The position numbers and the translations under genes were made by a program. Under the pieces are notes generated by a model that had not been told where the DNA came from, did not search any database, and was given only the letters and a program-made list of their open reading frames with translations. Below, in pieces: positions 1 through 7,860 of a DNA stretch of 64,000 nt; the stretch's first letter is position 1; each line of letters opens with the position of its first letter. Origin of the DNA: Tateyamaria sp. ANG-S1 (GTDB taxonomy: Bacteria; Pseudomonadota; Alphaproteobacteria; Rhodobacterales; Rhodobacteraceae); assembly GCF_000814025.1 (NCBI RefSeq), contig NZ_JWLL01000006.1, positions 62,001-126,000 on the forward strand, read 5' to 3'.

Positions 1-54
1 TTCCGCCGAGTGCAGATTGCCGCTCTCGTAGTCGATCAGAACCGTCAGGCTCAT
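1..54 (-). CDS. hisH: Imidazole glycerol phosphate synthase subunit HisH, N-terminal fragment
   Basis: Only the first 18 codons are inside the window. Read on the minus strand from 54 they give a start Met, then a hydrophobic strand ending in [12 protein letters not shown], the usual beginning of HisH, the glutamine amidotransferase subunit that feeds ammonia to HisF in histidine synthesis. Its ATG overlaps the hisB stop codon (ATGA at 54-51), so the two are translationally coupled. The catalytic triad lies outside the window, so the call rests on the N-terminus and on the hisB neighbour. Confidence 0.8.
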   Translation of the reverse strand, partial: MSLTVLIDYESGNLHSAE

Positions 55-638
55 AGGCTGCCCTTGGTCGAGGGGATGGCATCCGCCGTACGCGGATCCA
101 CCTCTAGCGCCACACGTAACGCCCGCGCCACCGCCTTGAACGCCGCTTCGGCAATGTGGTGGCTGTTCAGCCCGTGCAGCATGTCCACATGCAGCGTGAT
201 GCCGCCATGGGTGCTCAGCGCCTGGAAAAACTCGCGCACCAGCTCGGTGTCAAAGGTACCGATCTTAGGGGTCGGCAGGTCCACGTTCCACACAAGGAAA
301 GGTCGCCCCGAAAGGTCAAGTGCTGCCCGCACCAGCGCGTCATCCATGGGCAACAGGCAGGACCCGTAGCGCTGGATTCCTTTTTTGTTTCCAACGGCTT
401 GGCTCAGCGCCTGACCGATGGCAATGCCCACATCCTCGACCGTGTGGTGATCGTCGATATGCAGATCCCCTTTGCACCGCACTGTCATGTCGATCAGCGC
501 GTGGCGGGCCAACTGGTCCAGCATGTGGTCGAAGAACCCAACGCCGGTCTCGTTGTCATAAGTGCCCGTGCCATCAAGGTTGAGGGAGACCGAAATGTCG
601 GTCTCCGCCGTGGTCCGGGTGAGGGTGCTCGTGCGCAT
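51..638 (-). CDS. hisB: Imidazoleglycerol-phosphate dehydratase HisB
   Basis: 195 residues, the normal length of monofunctional HisB, which dehydrates imidazoleglycerol phosphate to imidazole-acetol phosphate in histidine synthesis (cytoplasm). Two manganese-binding HH motifs are visible: DDHHTVED near residues 62-69 and [13 protein letters not shown] from about residue 156. The frame stays open to 824, but I place the start at 638 because a strong GGAGG sits just upstream there and the protein then begins with the typical short strand before GFFDHML. It is followed by hisH with a 4-base overlap, so it probably heads a his operon leaving the window. Confidence 0.96.
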   Translation of the reverse strand: MRTSTLTRTTAETDISVSLNLDGTGTYDNETGVGFFDHMLDQLARHALIDMTVRCKGDLHIDDHHTVEDVGIAIGQALSQAVGNKKGIQRYGSCLLPMDDALVRAALDLSGRPFLVWNVDLPTPKIGTFDTELVREFFQALSTHGGITLHVDMLHGLNSHHIAEAAFKAVARALRVALEVDPRTADAIPSTKGSL

Positions 639-777
639 GGCGCGCCTCCTGCAAATGTGGTCGCGGCTCTCTATAGGCGGGCAGGGCAGTGCCGCCAAGA
701 GGGAGGCCGCAGCGCTTGCGGGCACCTGTGCAGACGTGCCACTACATTCCCATGCCACCTGAGCAAAGGCCAAGCCC

Positions 778-1017
778 ATGACCACCTGCGTCTTCATCCA
801 GATCCGCTGCCGCCCCGGCTCCACCTACAAGGTCGCCGAAGAGATCGCGCTGCGCGAAATCCACTCGGAGCTATATTCCACATCAGGCGACTATGACCTG
901 CTGATGAAGGTCTACATCCCCGAAGGACAGGATGTGGGCAAATACATCAATGATGAGTTGCTGGATATCCAGGGGATAGAACGGTCACTGACAACTATGA
1001 CGTTCAAGGTATTTTAG
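778..1017 (+). CDS. Stand-alone Lrp/AsnC-type ligand-binding (RAM) domain protein
   Basis: 79 residues that match only the effector-binding half of Lrp/AsnC regulators: a beta-alpha-beta-beta-alpha-beta pattern with GDYDLLMKV in the middle and a final strand ending in TTMTFKVF. There is no helix-turn-helix, so it cannot be an ordinary DNA-binding regulator. Stand-alone RAM domains are known; they form oligomers and may bind amino acids or modulate full-length Lrp proteins. It is divergent from hisB with a 139-base gap, which invites a link to amino acid sensing, but that is inference. Confidence 0.85.
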   Translation: MTTCVFIQIRCRPGSTYKVAEEIALREIHSELYSTSGDYDLLMKVYIPEGQDVGKYINDELLDIQGIERSLTTMTFKVF

Positions 1018-1124
1018 ACTTTTTATCAAAGGGCTACGCCGCAGCCGCCCCGCCGTTGGCAACGCCTCGTCTGCGTCGCTCACGCAAGCCGTTGGCCCAT
1101 GTACCCCCTTGAAACCAACCCGCC

Positions 1125-1150
1125 AAAAAAAAGGCCACCCGAAGGTGGCC
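1125..1150 (-). terminator. Rho-independent terminator of the tRNA-Gly gene
   Basis: A perfect 7-bp stem (GGCCACC / GGTGGCC, loop CGAA, 1133-1150) is followed on the minus strand by eight T residues (complement of 1125-1132). It lies about 30 bases past the tRNA 3' end. On the plus strand it is followed by TGTTTTTC and so could also stop transcription from the 778-1017 gene. Confidence 0.85.
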
Positions 1151-1178
1151 TGTTTTTCACTCCCGGTTGGGAGGATGT

Positions 1179-1253
1179 TGGAGCGGGCGAGGCGATTCGA
1201 ACGCCCGACCCTAACCTTGGCAAGGTTATGCTCTACCCCTGAGCTACGCCCGC
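1179..1253 (-). tRNA. tRNA-Gly (anticodon GCC)
   Basis: Read on the minus strand, the acceptor stem GCGGGCG (1253-1247) pairs with CGCCCGC, followed by discriminator T and an encoded CCA at 1181-1179. The D-arm GCTCAGGGGTAGAGC, anticodon loop TTGCCAA with GCC at its centre, and T-loop GTTCGAATC are all present. The length with CCA is 75 bases. It decodes GGC/GGU glycine codons. Confidence 0.97.
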
Positions 1254-1270
1254 TTCCTTGGGTGAGCCGT

Positions 1271-1299
1271 GGAATACTTTCAGCAGACGTGGCCTGCAA
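1271..1299 (-). promoter_or_regulatory. Likely sigma70-type promoter of tRNA-Gly
   Basis: On the minus strand TTGCAG (1299-1294) is separated by 17 bases from TATTCC (1276-1271). This would start transcription about 10 bases before the tRNA 5' end. Both hexamers are only partial consensus matches, so the call leans on position and spacing. Confidence 0.5.
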
Positions 1300-1373
1300 G
1301 TGGAAAATGGGGCGTTGTCGCAAAAAATTTCCGCTGCCGCGACGGAAAGCATGTGGCGCGTCGTTGAACGGCC

Positions 1374-1757
1374 ATGACCCACCACTCGCGGCATATTCTT
1401 GCGATCCTGATCCTGACATGGACCTGTGTTTCAGCGCTCCCCGTCGTTGCGCATGATGGATCGCACACACCCAGCATGGTGGCCCGCGTCGATGCGGCCA
1501 CCATGCTGGGCAACCGGGTCGATCTGCGTTTGACGCTGACGGGCTTCAGGGCCCCGCTGGTGCTTGACGAGATGGCAGCATACGGCGCGACGGTTCAGTT
1601 TCAGGGTCCCCTCACCGTGGGGTTTGCCGAGGATACCGCACTGATCGTCACCGTCACTTTTGACGATGCCTCGCCGGGTCTCTTCACGCTGATGCTTGAT
1701 TTTGGTGAGGCTGGCCAAGGTACCGTGACCGTCATTCCCACCGTGGCGACACATTGA
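1374..1757 (+). CDS. Small secreted protein of unknown function
   Basis: 127 residues. The N-terminus is a clear signal peptide (basic start, hydrophobic core ILAILILTWTCVSALPVV, cleavage probably after VVA before HDG). The mature part, about 100 residues, looks like a small all-beta periplasmic domain, with alternating hydrophobic strands and two short acidic turns. I recognise no family. It ends 29 bases before the YHYH-domain gene and both are exported, so they are probably one operon. The HDGSH segment at the mature N-terminus could bind metal, but that is speculation. Confidence 0.75.
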   Translation: MTHHSRHILAILILTWTCVSALPVVAHDGSHTPSMVARVDAATMLGNRVDLRLTLTGFRAPLVLDEMAAYGATVQFQGPLTVGFAEDTALIVTVTFDDASPGLFTLMLDFGEAGQGTVTVIPTVATH

Positions 1758-1786
1758 CAACACAGCCAAACAGGAAGGTTCTCACC

Positions 1787-2680
1787 ATGCTATTTACGCT
1801 ATCCTCCGCAAAGTCATTGGTTCTGGCCTTCGCCATCGTGCTGGGATGCGCGGCCTCCGGTGATGCGCAACCGCGCCTGCGCGTGCACACAGCGACCGAA
1901 GCAGAGCCGTTGTCGCTCATGGCCCTGCGCGACACGCCACGCGGGGCCGAGGTTGCGATGCAGGTCACAGGCAGCACCCGCGTCATCACCTCAAACGGGA
2001 TGCCCAGCCACGAGGTGGGTGCCTTCCCAAACAGGGGCAACCCGCACCGCGTTTCCGCCCAGTCCTACCGATTTGAAATGCCACTCGAACCGCAGGTGGG
2101 GCAGGCAAAGCCATTGCCAAGGTTTGCGTCCTTCGGCGTTGCGGTGAACGGCGTGCCGTTTGATCCCAATGCGGCCGAGTTCTGGCAGGGCGATCCGCAG
2201 TCCGGTTGGACTTACAACGCACTAGGTGGGGCCGTGGCGTTGGGGCTTGATGCAAACTATGCCCATGTGCAACCAAGCGGGGCCTATCATTACCATGGTC
2301 TACCGGTCGGACTGATGCAGCAACTTGGCTGGTCCGCGTCCGCGCCATCGCCGCTTATCGGTTTCGCAGCGGATGGCTTTCCAATCTACGCACTGACGGC
2401 CAGCGTGGACGGGCAGATTGTGCGCATGACCTCGTCCTACCAGTTGAAGTCGGGCCAGCGCCCCGGAGGGTCCGCGCCGGGTGGTGTCTATGACGGCGCA
2501 TTCACGCAGGACTATGCCTATGTTGCAGGTTCGGGCACTTTAGACGAATGCAACGGCGCGCAGGTGACGACGGCCGAGTTTCCAAAGGGCACCTACGCCT
2601 ATTTCCTGACGGATGTCTATCCGACCGTGCCGCGTTGCCTAAAGGGCGAAATGGGCAGCGGTTTGACCAAGCGGCGCTAG
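1787..2680 (+). CDS. Secreted YHYH domain-containing protein
   Basis: 297 residues with a signal peptide (KSLVLAFAIVLGCAASGDA) and a GAYHYHGLP motif near residue 170, the hallmark of YHYH-domain proteins. Other family features are the phrase GVAVNGVPFDP before it and IGFAADGFPIY after it. The biochemical role of the family is unknown; the paired histidines suggest metal binding. I chose the ATG at 1787 over a TTG at 1754 because AGGAAGG precedes it and it starts the signal peptide directly. The end overlaps the end of the convergent VOC gene by 4 bases. Confidence 0.88.
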   Translation: MLFTLSSAKSLVLAFAIVLGCAASGDAQPRLRVHTATEAEPLSLMALRDTPRGAEVAMQVTGSTRVITSNGMPSHEVGAFPNRGNPHRVSAQSYRFEMPLEPQVGQAKPLPRFASFGVAVNGVPFDPNAAEFWQGDPQSGWTYNALGGAVALGLDANYAHVQPSGAYHYHGLPVGLMQQLGWSASAPSPLIGFAADGFPIYALTASVDGQIVRMTSSYQLKSGQRPGGSAPGGVYDGAFTQDYAYVAGSGTLDECNGAQVTTAEFPKGTYAYFLTDVYPTVPRCLKGEMGSGLTKRR

Positions 2681-3063
2681 GTCTTCTGGATCAGGTCCCA
2701 GCGGTTCCCGAACAGGTCGCGAAACACGGCGACGGTGCCATAGGGTTCGTGACGCGGCTCTTCCTCGAATGTGATGCCCGGTTGCGCACTCAGCTGTGCG
2801 TGGTCGCGGGCGAAATCATCGCTGTGCAGGAACAGCCACACACGACCTGCGCCCTGATTGCCGATGGCGGCTTGCTGTTCGGGCGTGTCGGCCCGCGCAA
2901 GCACGAAGGTGGGGCCGCCCGCAGGCGGCTGTACCTCGACCCAGCGTTTGTGGCCCTGATCAATGTCTGCGACCAGCCTGAACCCCATTTGCTCGCAATA
3001 AAAGGCAATGGCGCTGTCGTAGTCGGGCACAATCAGCGAGAGAGAACCGAGATGGGTGGTCAC
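2677..3063 (-). CDS. VOC (glyoxalase/bleomycin resistance) family protein
   Basis: 128 residues with the paired beta-alpha-beta-beta-beta modules of the vicinal oxygen chelate fold: SLSLIVPDYDSAIAFYCEQ at the start and AVFRDLFGNRWDLIQ at the end. The usual metal ligands are partly visible (Glu in the RWVEVQ strand). Substrate cannot be read from sequence; members include lyases, dioxygenases and drug-binding proteins. It begins with GTG overlapping the stop of the preceding membrane protein gene (GTGA), so the two are coupled. It is the last gene of the pyc chain. Confidence 0.88.
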   Translation of the reverse strand: MTTHLGSLSLIVPDYDSAIAFYCEQMGFRLVADIDQGHKRWVEVQPPAGGPTFVLARADTPEQQAAIGNQGAGRVWLFLHSDDFARDHAQLSAQPGITFEEEPRHEPYGTVAVFRDLFGNRWDLIQKT

Positions 3064-3533
3064 TTGGACCCGGTCTTGGTCGACAGGAAATAGGTAAGCG
3101 CCGCAATGACCAGTGCGCAGGCAACGCCATAGCCCAATAGGTCCGTCTCGCCGTTCCAGCCCACGACTTGCCCTAGAAACAACACGCCAAGTACCACGAT
3201 GACCACCGCGATCAGCTTGTTCTTCAGATCATCCAGCGTCTTGATCGACAGCCAGCCGGGCACGTTGATGTCGGAACTGATGAACAGCTCATAAAGCCCG
3301 AGCGCGATGATGTAGAACACGGTGCCGAGCAGGAACAGGTCCACGATCTCGATGAATTCGAGGGCCAGCGCCTTGGCCCCTTTTCGCGACACTTCCCCGG
3401 ATTCGATGGTAACCCAAACCAACTGCGCGGCTTCAAGCAAGCCGTAGATCAGCAGGGTTGTGGCTGCGATCAGGGAGCCGAGAACGGCAAGAACAATCAA
3501 AAAGCGGCTGGCGCCGAGCGTTTTACTAAGCAT
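3060..3533 (-). CDS. YqhA/UPF0114-type inner membrane protein
   Basis: 157 residues with four predicted membrane segments: about residues 10-33, 60-82, 105-125 and 130-150. The LALEFIEIVDLFLLGTVFYIIALGLYELF-like core (split here only for length) followed by a short soluble SIKTLDDLKNKL linker is characteristic of the YqhA family, whose function is unknown. The frame is open upstream to 3674, but the preceding residues are basic and proline-rich and would put a poor extension before the first membrane helix; ATG at 3533 is preferred. It overlaps the VOC gene by 4 bases. Confidence 0.85.
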   Translation of the reverse strand: MLSKTLGASRFLIVLAVLGSLIAATTLLIYGLLEAAQLVWVTIESGEVSRKGAKALALEFIEIVDLFLLGTVFYIIALGLYELFISSDINVPGWLSIKTLDDLKNKLIAVVIVVLGVLFLGQVVGWNGETDLLGYGVACALVIAALTYFLSTKTGSK

Positions 3534-3562
3534 GGCAGTGTTGTTGCGCGGAAAGGCACGCT

Positions 3563-4285
3563 TCAACAAGGGGGGCGTACGGTTTTTCCGGCGCGTCTGT
3601 GGTGTGCAAGGAACGGTTTGACCAAGGCGCGGGCATGGTCGGGCTCGATCTGCCACGAACAGGCAATTTCCCATGCAGCGGCCGCGTGTCGTTCCGCTGG
3701 CGTGCCAAGACCAAGTGCCACGCGGTCAAAGCCGGGATGGTCCATGCGGGCTTCATCCCAGTCGATGATCGTGATCCTGTCGCCCGTCTGGATCAGGTTG
3801 GAGGCGTTCAGATCCCCATGCACCACGCAAGGGCCCTCATGGTCCAGCGCGCGCCAAGCCGCCCGGAGGGCGCGGGCCAGTGGCGGCGGAAGATGGCTCA
3901 GATTGATGTCGCCGCCATGCGGCAGATATAGGAGCGCCTTCGATGAGGCGAAGCCTTGCCGCTGCTTGATGGTTCGTGTCCCAAGCGCAAGCTGGGGCCA
4001 GACATCCTGCAGGCAGGATGGATCGCAGGGTGTGCCCCTGCAAAAGGGTTCGCAGGTCCAGCCATCCACGATCAACGTGCCACCCGCGCTGCGCATCGGG
4101 CGGGTAGCAGACAGACCCGACCGTTCAAGCGCGTCTATAACTGGCAGTAGCCACGCTATGCCCGCCTCGGATCGGCGCGTGGTTTTCAGGACGTGATCGC
4201 CCACCCGCAGGACCGTGTTGCGGTGCCCGCCGGGTAGGGGGGCGGGCGTGCCCATCAGCCCCCATGCGCCCAGCGGCGGGGTCAC
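3563..4285 (-). CDS. Aminoglycoside phosphotransferase (APH)/choline kinase-fold protein
   Basis: 240 residues. The kinase-like core motifs are VVHGDLNASNLI (Brenner motif with catalytic Asp and Asn, near residues 155-166) and IIDWDEARMDHP (the DFG-equivalent Asp, about 173-184). The N-lobe is short, with GGHRNTVLRV as a possible glycine-rich loop and VLKT carrying the likely ATP lysine. The substrate is unknown; the family phosphorylates small hydroxylated molecules, and genomic context does not suggest antibiotic resistance. It starts with GTG overlapping the pyc stop codon (GTGA), so it is translated with pyruvate carboxylase. Confidence 0.85.
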   Translation of the reverse strand: MTPPLGAWGLMGTPAPLPGGHRNTVLRVGDHVLKTTRRSEAGIAWLLPVIDALERSGLSATRPMRSAGGTLIVDGWTCEPFCRGTPCDPSCLQDVWPQLALGTRTIKQRQGFASSKALLYLPHGGDINLSHLPPPLARALRAAWRALDHEGPCVVHGDLNASNLIQTGDRITIIDWDEARMDHPGFDRVALGLGTPAERHAAAAWEIACSWQIEPDHARALVKPFLAHHRRAGKTVRPPC

Positions 4286-7200
4286 TCCAACTCGACCAGC
4301 AGGTCCTTGGCGTCGATTTGGCCGCCTGCGGCCACGTGCACGGCCTTGACCACCGCGTCGCGTTCGGCGTGGATGCCGGTTTCCATCTTCATCGCCTCGA
4401 TGGTCAGGAGCAGGTCGCCTTCGCAGACTTCCTGACCTGCCGTGACACCCACGCTGGCCACAACACCGGGCATCGGCGCGCCAACATGACTGGCATTGCC
4501 GTCCTCTGCTTTCGGGCGCGAGACGGTTTGCGATTTGACCAGACGGTTGGGCACACGGATCGTCCGAGGTTGGCCGTTGAGTTCAAAGAACACACGCACT
4601 TCGCCGTCTTCGTTGGTCTCGCCCACCGCTTGTAGGCGGATTTCCAGCGTCTTGCCGGGGTCGATTTCTGCCGTGATCTCATCACCCGGTTTCATGCCGT
4701 AGAAGAACGTCTTGGTCGGCAGCGCGCGGACCGGGCCATAGGTGCGGTGCCGGCCCATGTAGTCGAGGAAAACCTTGGGATACATCAGGTAGCCCGACAG
4801 GTCCTCATCATCGACGGACTTGCCATCGAGTTGGCCGGACAGGTCAGAGCGGGTTTCTTCCAGGTCCACCGGCGGCACATCCGCACCTGGGCGGGCGGTG
4901 TTAGGTTCTTCGCCTTTCAGGATCTTCTGCTGAATCCCGTGCGGGAAGCCGCCGGGAGGCTGACCAAGGTTGCCGCGCATCATGTCGACGACAGAGTCAG
5001 GGAAGGCGACCTCTTTGCTGGGGTCCTCGACCTCGTCGCGGCTGAGCCCTTGGGACACCATCATCAGGGCCATGTCGCCCACCACTTTGGAGGACGGCGT
5101 CACCTTCACGATGTCGCCGAACATCTGGTTCACATCCGCATAGGTGCGGGCCACTTCCGGCCAACGCTCTTCGAGACCCATCGACCGCGCTTGCGCCTTG
5201 AGGTTGGTGAACTGACCGCCGGGCATTTCGTGCAGATAAACCTCGGACGACGGGGCCTGCATGCCGCTTTCAAACGCGGTGTAGTGAGCGCGAACCGCAT
5301 CCCAGTAGTCCGAGATGTCGCGCACCGCGTCGATGTCGATGCCGGTGTCGCGGTCGGTGTGTTGCAGCGCTTCGACGACCGTGCCGAGCGTGGCTTGGGA
5401 CGTGTTGCCTGACAGCGCGTCCATGGCGCAATCGACGGCGTCCACACCTGCCTCTGCTGCGGCGAGGATCGTGGCCACAGCCACACCTGCGGTGTCGTGG
5501 GTATGGAAGTGGATGGGCAGGCCCACCTCTTGCTTCAACGCGCGGATGAGTTGCTTGGCCGCGGCGGGCTTCAGCAAGCCCGCCATGTCCTTGAGGCCCA
5601 GCACATGCGCACCTGCGTCTTTCAGCTGGTTGCCCATATCGACATAGTATTTCAGGTCATACTTGGCCCGGTCCGGGTCCATGATGTCGCCGGTGTAGCA
5701 GATCGTGCCTTCGCAGATTTTGTTCTGCTCCTGCACCGCATCCATGGCGACGCGCATGTTTTCGACCCAGTTGAGGCTGTCGAACACACGGAAGACGTCG
5801 ATGCCTGTGGTGGCGGCCACGCGCACGAATTCCTGCACCACGTTGTCGGGGTAGTTGGTGTAGCCAACCCCGTTGGCCCCGCGCAGCAGCATTTGCGTCA
5901 TCAGGTTCGGCATCCGCTCGCGCAGGTCGCGCAGGCGTTGCCATGGGCATTCCTGCAGGAAGCGATAGGCTACGTCGAAGGTCGCACCGCCCCAGCATTC
6001 CATCGAGAAAAGCTGCGGCAGGTTGGCGGCATAGGCGGGGGCCACCTTGATCATGTCATAGCTGCGCATGCGGGTGGCCAGCAGCGACTGGTGCCCGTCG
6101 CGCATGGTGGTGTCGGTGATCAGCAGTTGCTGCTGGGACTTCATCCAGTCTGCAACGGCCTGCGGGCCCTTCTGTTCCAGCAGGTTGCGGGTGCCCATCT
6201 GGTGGGACGGGTCAGCTTGCAGCGATGGCGGCTTGGGGTCCTTGATGTCGGCGCGGGGGCGGGGGCGGTCTTTGACCTCCGGGTGCCCGTTCACGGTGAT
6301 GTCTGCGATATAGGTCAGCACCTTGGTGCCGCGGTCGCGGCGTTTGGGGAACTGGAAGAGTTCAGGCGTCTCGTCGATGAACTTGGTGGTGTATTCATTC
6401 GACAGGAAGGTCGGGTGCTTGAGCAGGTTTTCGACAAAGGCGATGTTTGTCGACACGCCGCGGATGCGGAATTCGCGCAGGGCGCGGTCCATGCGGGCGA
6501 TGGCGATCTCGGGCGTCGGGCCCTTGGATGTCACCTTGGTCAGCAGAGAGTCGTAGTAGCGGGTGATGACCCCGCCCGCATAGGCCGTCCCGCCATCGAG
6601 ACGGATGCCAAGCCCAGTGGCCGAGCGGTAGGCGGTGATGCGGCCATAGTCGGGGATGAAGTTGTTCTGCGGGTCTTCGGTCGTCACGCGGGTTTGCAGC
6701 GCGTGGCCCATCAGTTTGATGTCTTTCTGCGCGGCCATGCCGGTGGCCTCATCAATCGGCTTGCCTTCGGCAATCAGGATTTGGGCGCGGACGATGTCGA
6801 TCCCGGTGACTTCTTCGGTCACGGTGTGTTCGACCTGGACGCGGGGGTTCACTTCGATGAAGTAGAACTTGCCGGTTTCCATATCCATCAGGAACTCGAC
6901 CGTGCCCGCACATTCGTAGTTCACGTGCTTGCAGATCTTGTAGCCGAGGTCGCAGATCTCTTCGCGCTGCTCATCGCTCAGATACGGCGCAGGGGCGCGC
7001 TCCACGACCTTCTGATTGCGGCGCTGGACGGAACAGTCGCGTTCGAACAGGTGGTACATCCCGCCATGTTTGTCGCCGAGGATTTGAACCTCCACGTGGC
7101 GGGCGCGGGTGATCATCTTTTCCAGATACCCTTCGCCGTTGCCGAAGGCCGCTTCGGCCTCACGGCGGCCCTCCAGCACCTTTTCCTCGACCTCTTCTTC

Positions 7201-7728
7201 ACCAAAGATCGGGCGCATGCCACGACCGCCACCGCCCCAGGAGGCTTTGAGCATCAGGGGATACCCGATCTCTTTGGCTTCCTTCCGGATGGCGTCCATG
7301 TCATCGCCCAGCACTTCGGTGGCGGGGATGACAGGCACGCCAGCAGCGATGGCCACCTTGCGGGCGCTGGCCTTGTCGCCAAGGGCGCGCATGGTCTCGG
7401 ATTTCGGGCCGATGAAGGTGATGCCGTTCTTTTCGCAGGCATCCACGAATTCCGGGTTCTCGGACAGCAGGCCGTACCCTGGGTGGATGGCATCTGCCCC
7501 GCTTTCGCGGGCGACGCGGATCATCTCGTCAATGCTCAGATAGGCCGCAACAGGACCCAAGCCCTCGCCGATGCGGTAGGCTTCATCCGCCTTAAACCGG
7601 TGCAGGCCCAGCTTGTCTTCCTCGGCAAAGACGGCGACCGTCTTTTTCCCCATTTCGTTGGCCGCACGCATGATGCGGATGGCGATCTCACCGCGGTTGG
7701 CGATGAGAATCTTCTGGAAATCGGGCAT
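4282..7728 (-). CDS. pyc: Pyruvate carboxylase
   Basis: 1148 residues, the full length of single-chain pyruvate carboxylase, which makes oxaloacetate from pyruvate and bicarbonate with ATP and biotin. Domain order: biotin carboxylase (begins KILIANRGEIAIRIMRA; ATP-grasp with SWGGGGRGMR), carboxyltransferase (starts DTTMRDGHQSLLATRMRS; metal-binding HFHTHDTAG), the conserved linker/allosteric region, and a C-terminal biotinyl domain with EAMKME, biotin on Lys about 1114. I start at 7728, where GGGGGAACCACC precedes ATG, rather than at the in-frame ATG at 7767. It heads a chain of four overlapping or closely spaced genes. Confidence 0.97.
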   Translation of the reverse strand: MPDFQKILIANRGEIAIRIMRAANEMGKKTVAVFAEEDKLGLHRFKADEAYRIGEGLGPVAAYLSIDEMIRVARESGADAIHPGYGLLSENPEFVDACEKNGITFIGPKSETMRALGDKASARKVAIAAGVPVIPATEVLGDDMDAIRKEAKEIGYPLMLKASWGGGGRGMRPIFGEEEVEEKVLEGRREAEAAFGNGEGYLEKMITRARHVEVQILGDKHGGMYHLFERDCSVQRRNQKVVERAPAPYLSDEQREEICDLGYKICKHVNYECAGTVEFLMDMETGKFYFIEVNPRVQVEHTVTEEVTGIDIVRAQILIAEGKPIDEATGMAAQKDIKLMGHALQTRVTTEDPQNNFIPDYGRITAYRSATGLGIRLDGGTAYAGGVITRYYDSLLTKVTSKGPTPEIAIARMDRALREFRIRGVSTNIAFVENLLKHPTFLSNEYTTKFIDETPELFQFPKRRDRGTKVLTYIADITVNGHPEVKDRPRPRADIKDPKPPSLQADPSHQMGTRNLLEQKGPQAVADWMKSQQQLLITDTTMRDGHQSLLATRMRSYDMIKVAPAYAANLPQLFSMECWGGATFDVAYRFLQECPWQRLRDLRERMPNLMTQMLLRGANGVGYTNYPDNVVQEFVRVAATTGIDVFRVFDSLNWVENMRVAMDAVQEQNKICEGTICYTGDIMDPDRAKYDLKYYVDMGNQLKDAGAHVLGLKDMAGLLKPAAAKQLIRALKQEVGLPIHFHTHDTAGVAVATILAAAEAGVDAVDCAMDALSGNTSQATLGTVVEALQHTDRDTGIDIDAVRDISDYWDAVRAHYTAFESGMQAPSSEVYLHEMPGGQFTNLKAQARSMGLEERWPEVARTYADVNQMFGDIVKVTPSSKVVGDMALMMVSQGLSRDEVEDPSKEVAFPDSVVDMMRGNLGQPPGGFPHGIQQKILKGEEPNTARPGADVPPVDLEETRSDLSGQLDGKSVDDEDLSGYLMYPKVFLDYMGRHRTYGPVRALPTKTFFYGMKPGDEITAEIDPGKTLEIRLQAVGETNEDGEVRVFFELNGQPRTIRVPNRLVKSQTVSRPKAEDGNASHVGAPMPGVVASVGVTAGQEVCEGDLLLTIEAMKMETGIHAERDAVVKAVHVAAGGQIDAKDLLVELE

Positions 7729-7778
7729 GGTGGTTCCCCCCGGGGCCGTATTTTGCAGTCGCGGCATTCTCTATGACG

Positions 7779-7793
7779 TTTACGTGACGCAAA
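7779..7793. promoter_or_regulatory. Inverted repeat upstream of pyc
   Basis: TTTACGT-G-ACGCAAA is a near-perfect inverted repeat about 50 bases upstream of the pyc start codon. It has the size and place of a dimeric regulator operator, but I cannot assign a regulator. Confidence 0.3.
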
Positions 7794-7818
7794 CAATACG
7801 TGGTTATGGGTAGGCGAG

Positions 7819-7844
7819 GTAGGGCGCATCGGGATGCGCCCTAC
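7819..7844. repeat. Perfect 11-bp hairpin between sodC and pyc (REP-like)
   Basis: GTAGGGCGCAT and ATGCGCCCTAC form a perfect 11-bp stem around CGGG. There is no T-run on either side, so it is not a classical terminator. It lies 16 bases past the sodC stop codon. Palindromes with a TAGGGCGC core are common as dispersed REP-like units; copy number in this genome cannot be judged from one window. Confidence 0.6.
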
Positions 7845-7860
7845 GAGGTTGCATGGGGGG

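Noticed and set aside
5497-7776. 759-codon open frame on the plus strand
   Set aside because: It is antisense to pyc over its whole length. GC-rich genes with strong third-position bias keep the opposite strand open; the translated text has no domain and is rich in His/Gly/Val, a usual shadow pattern.
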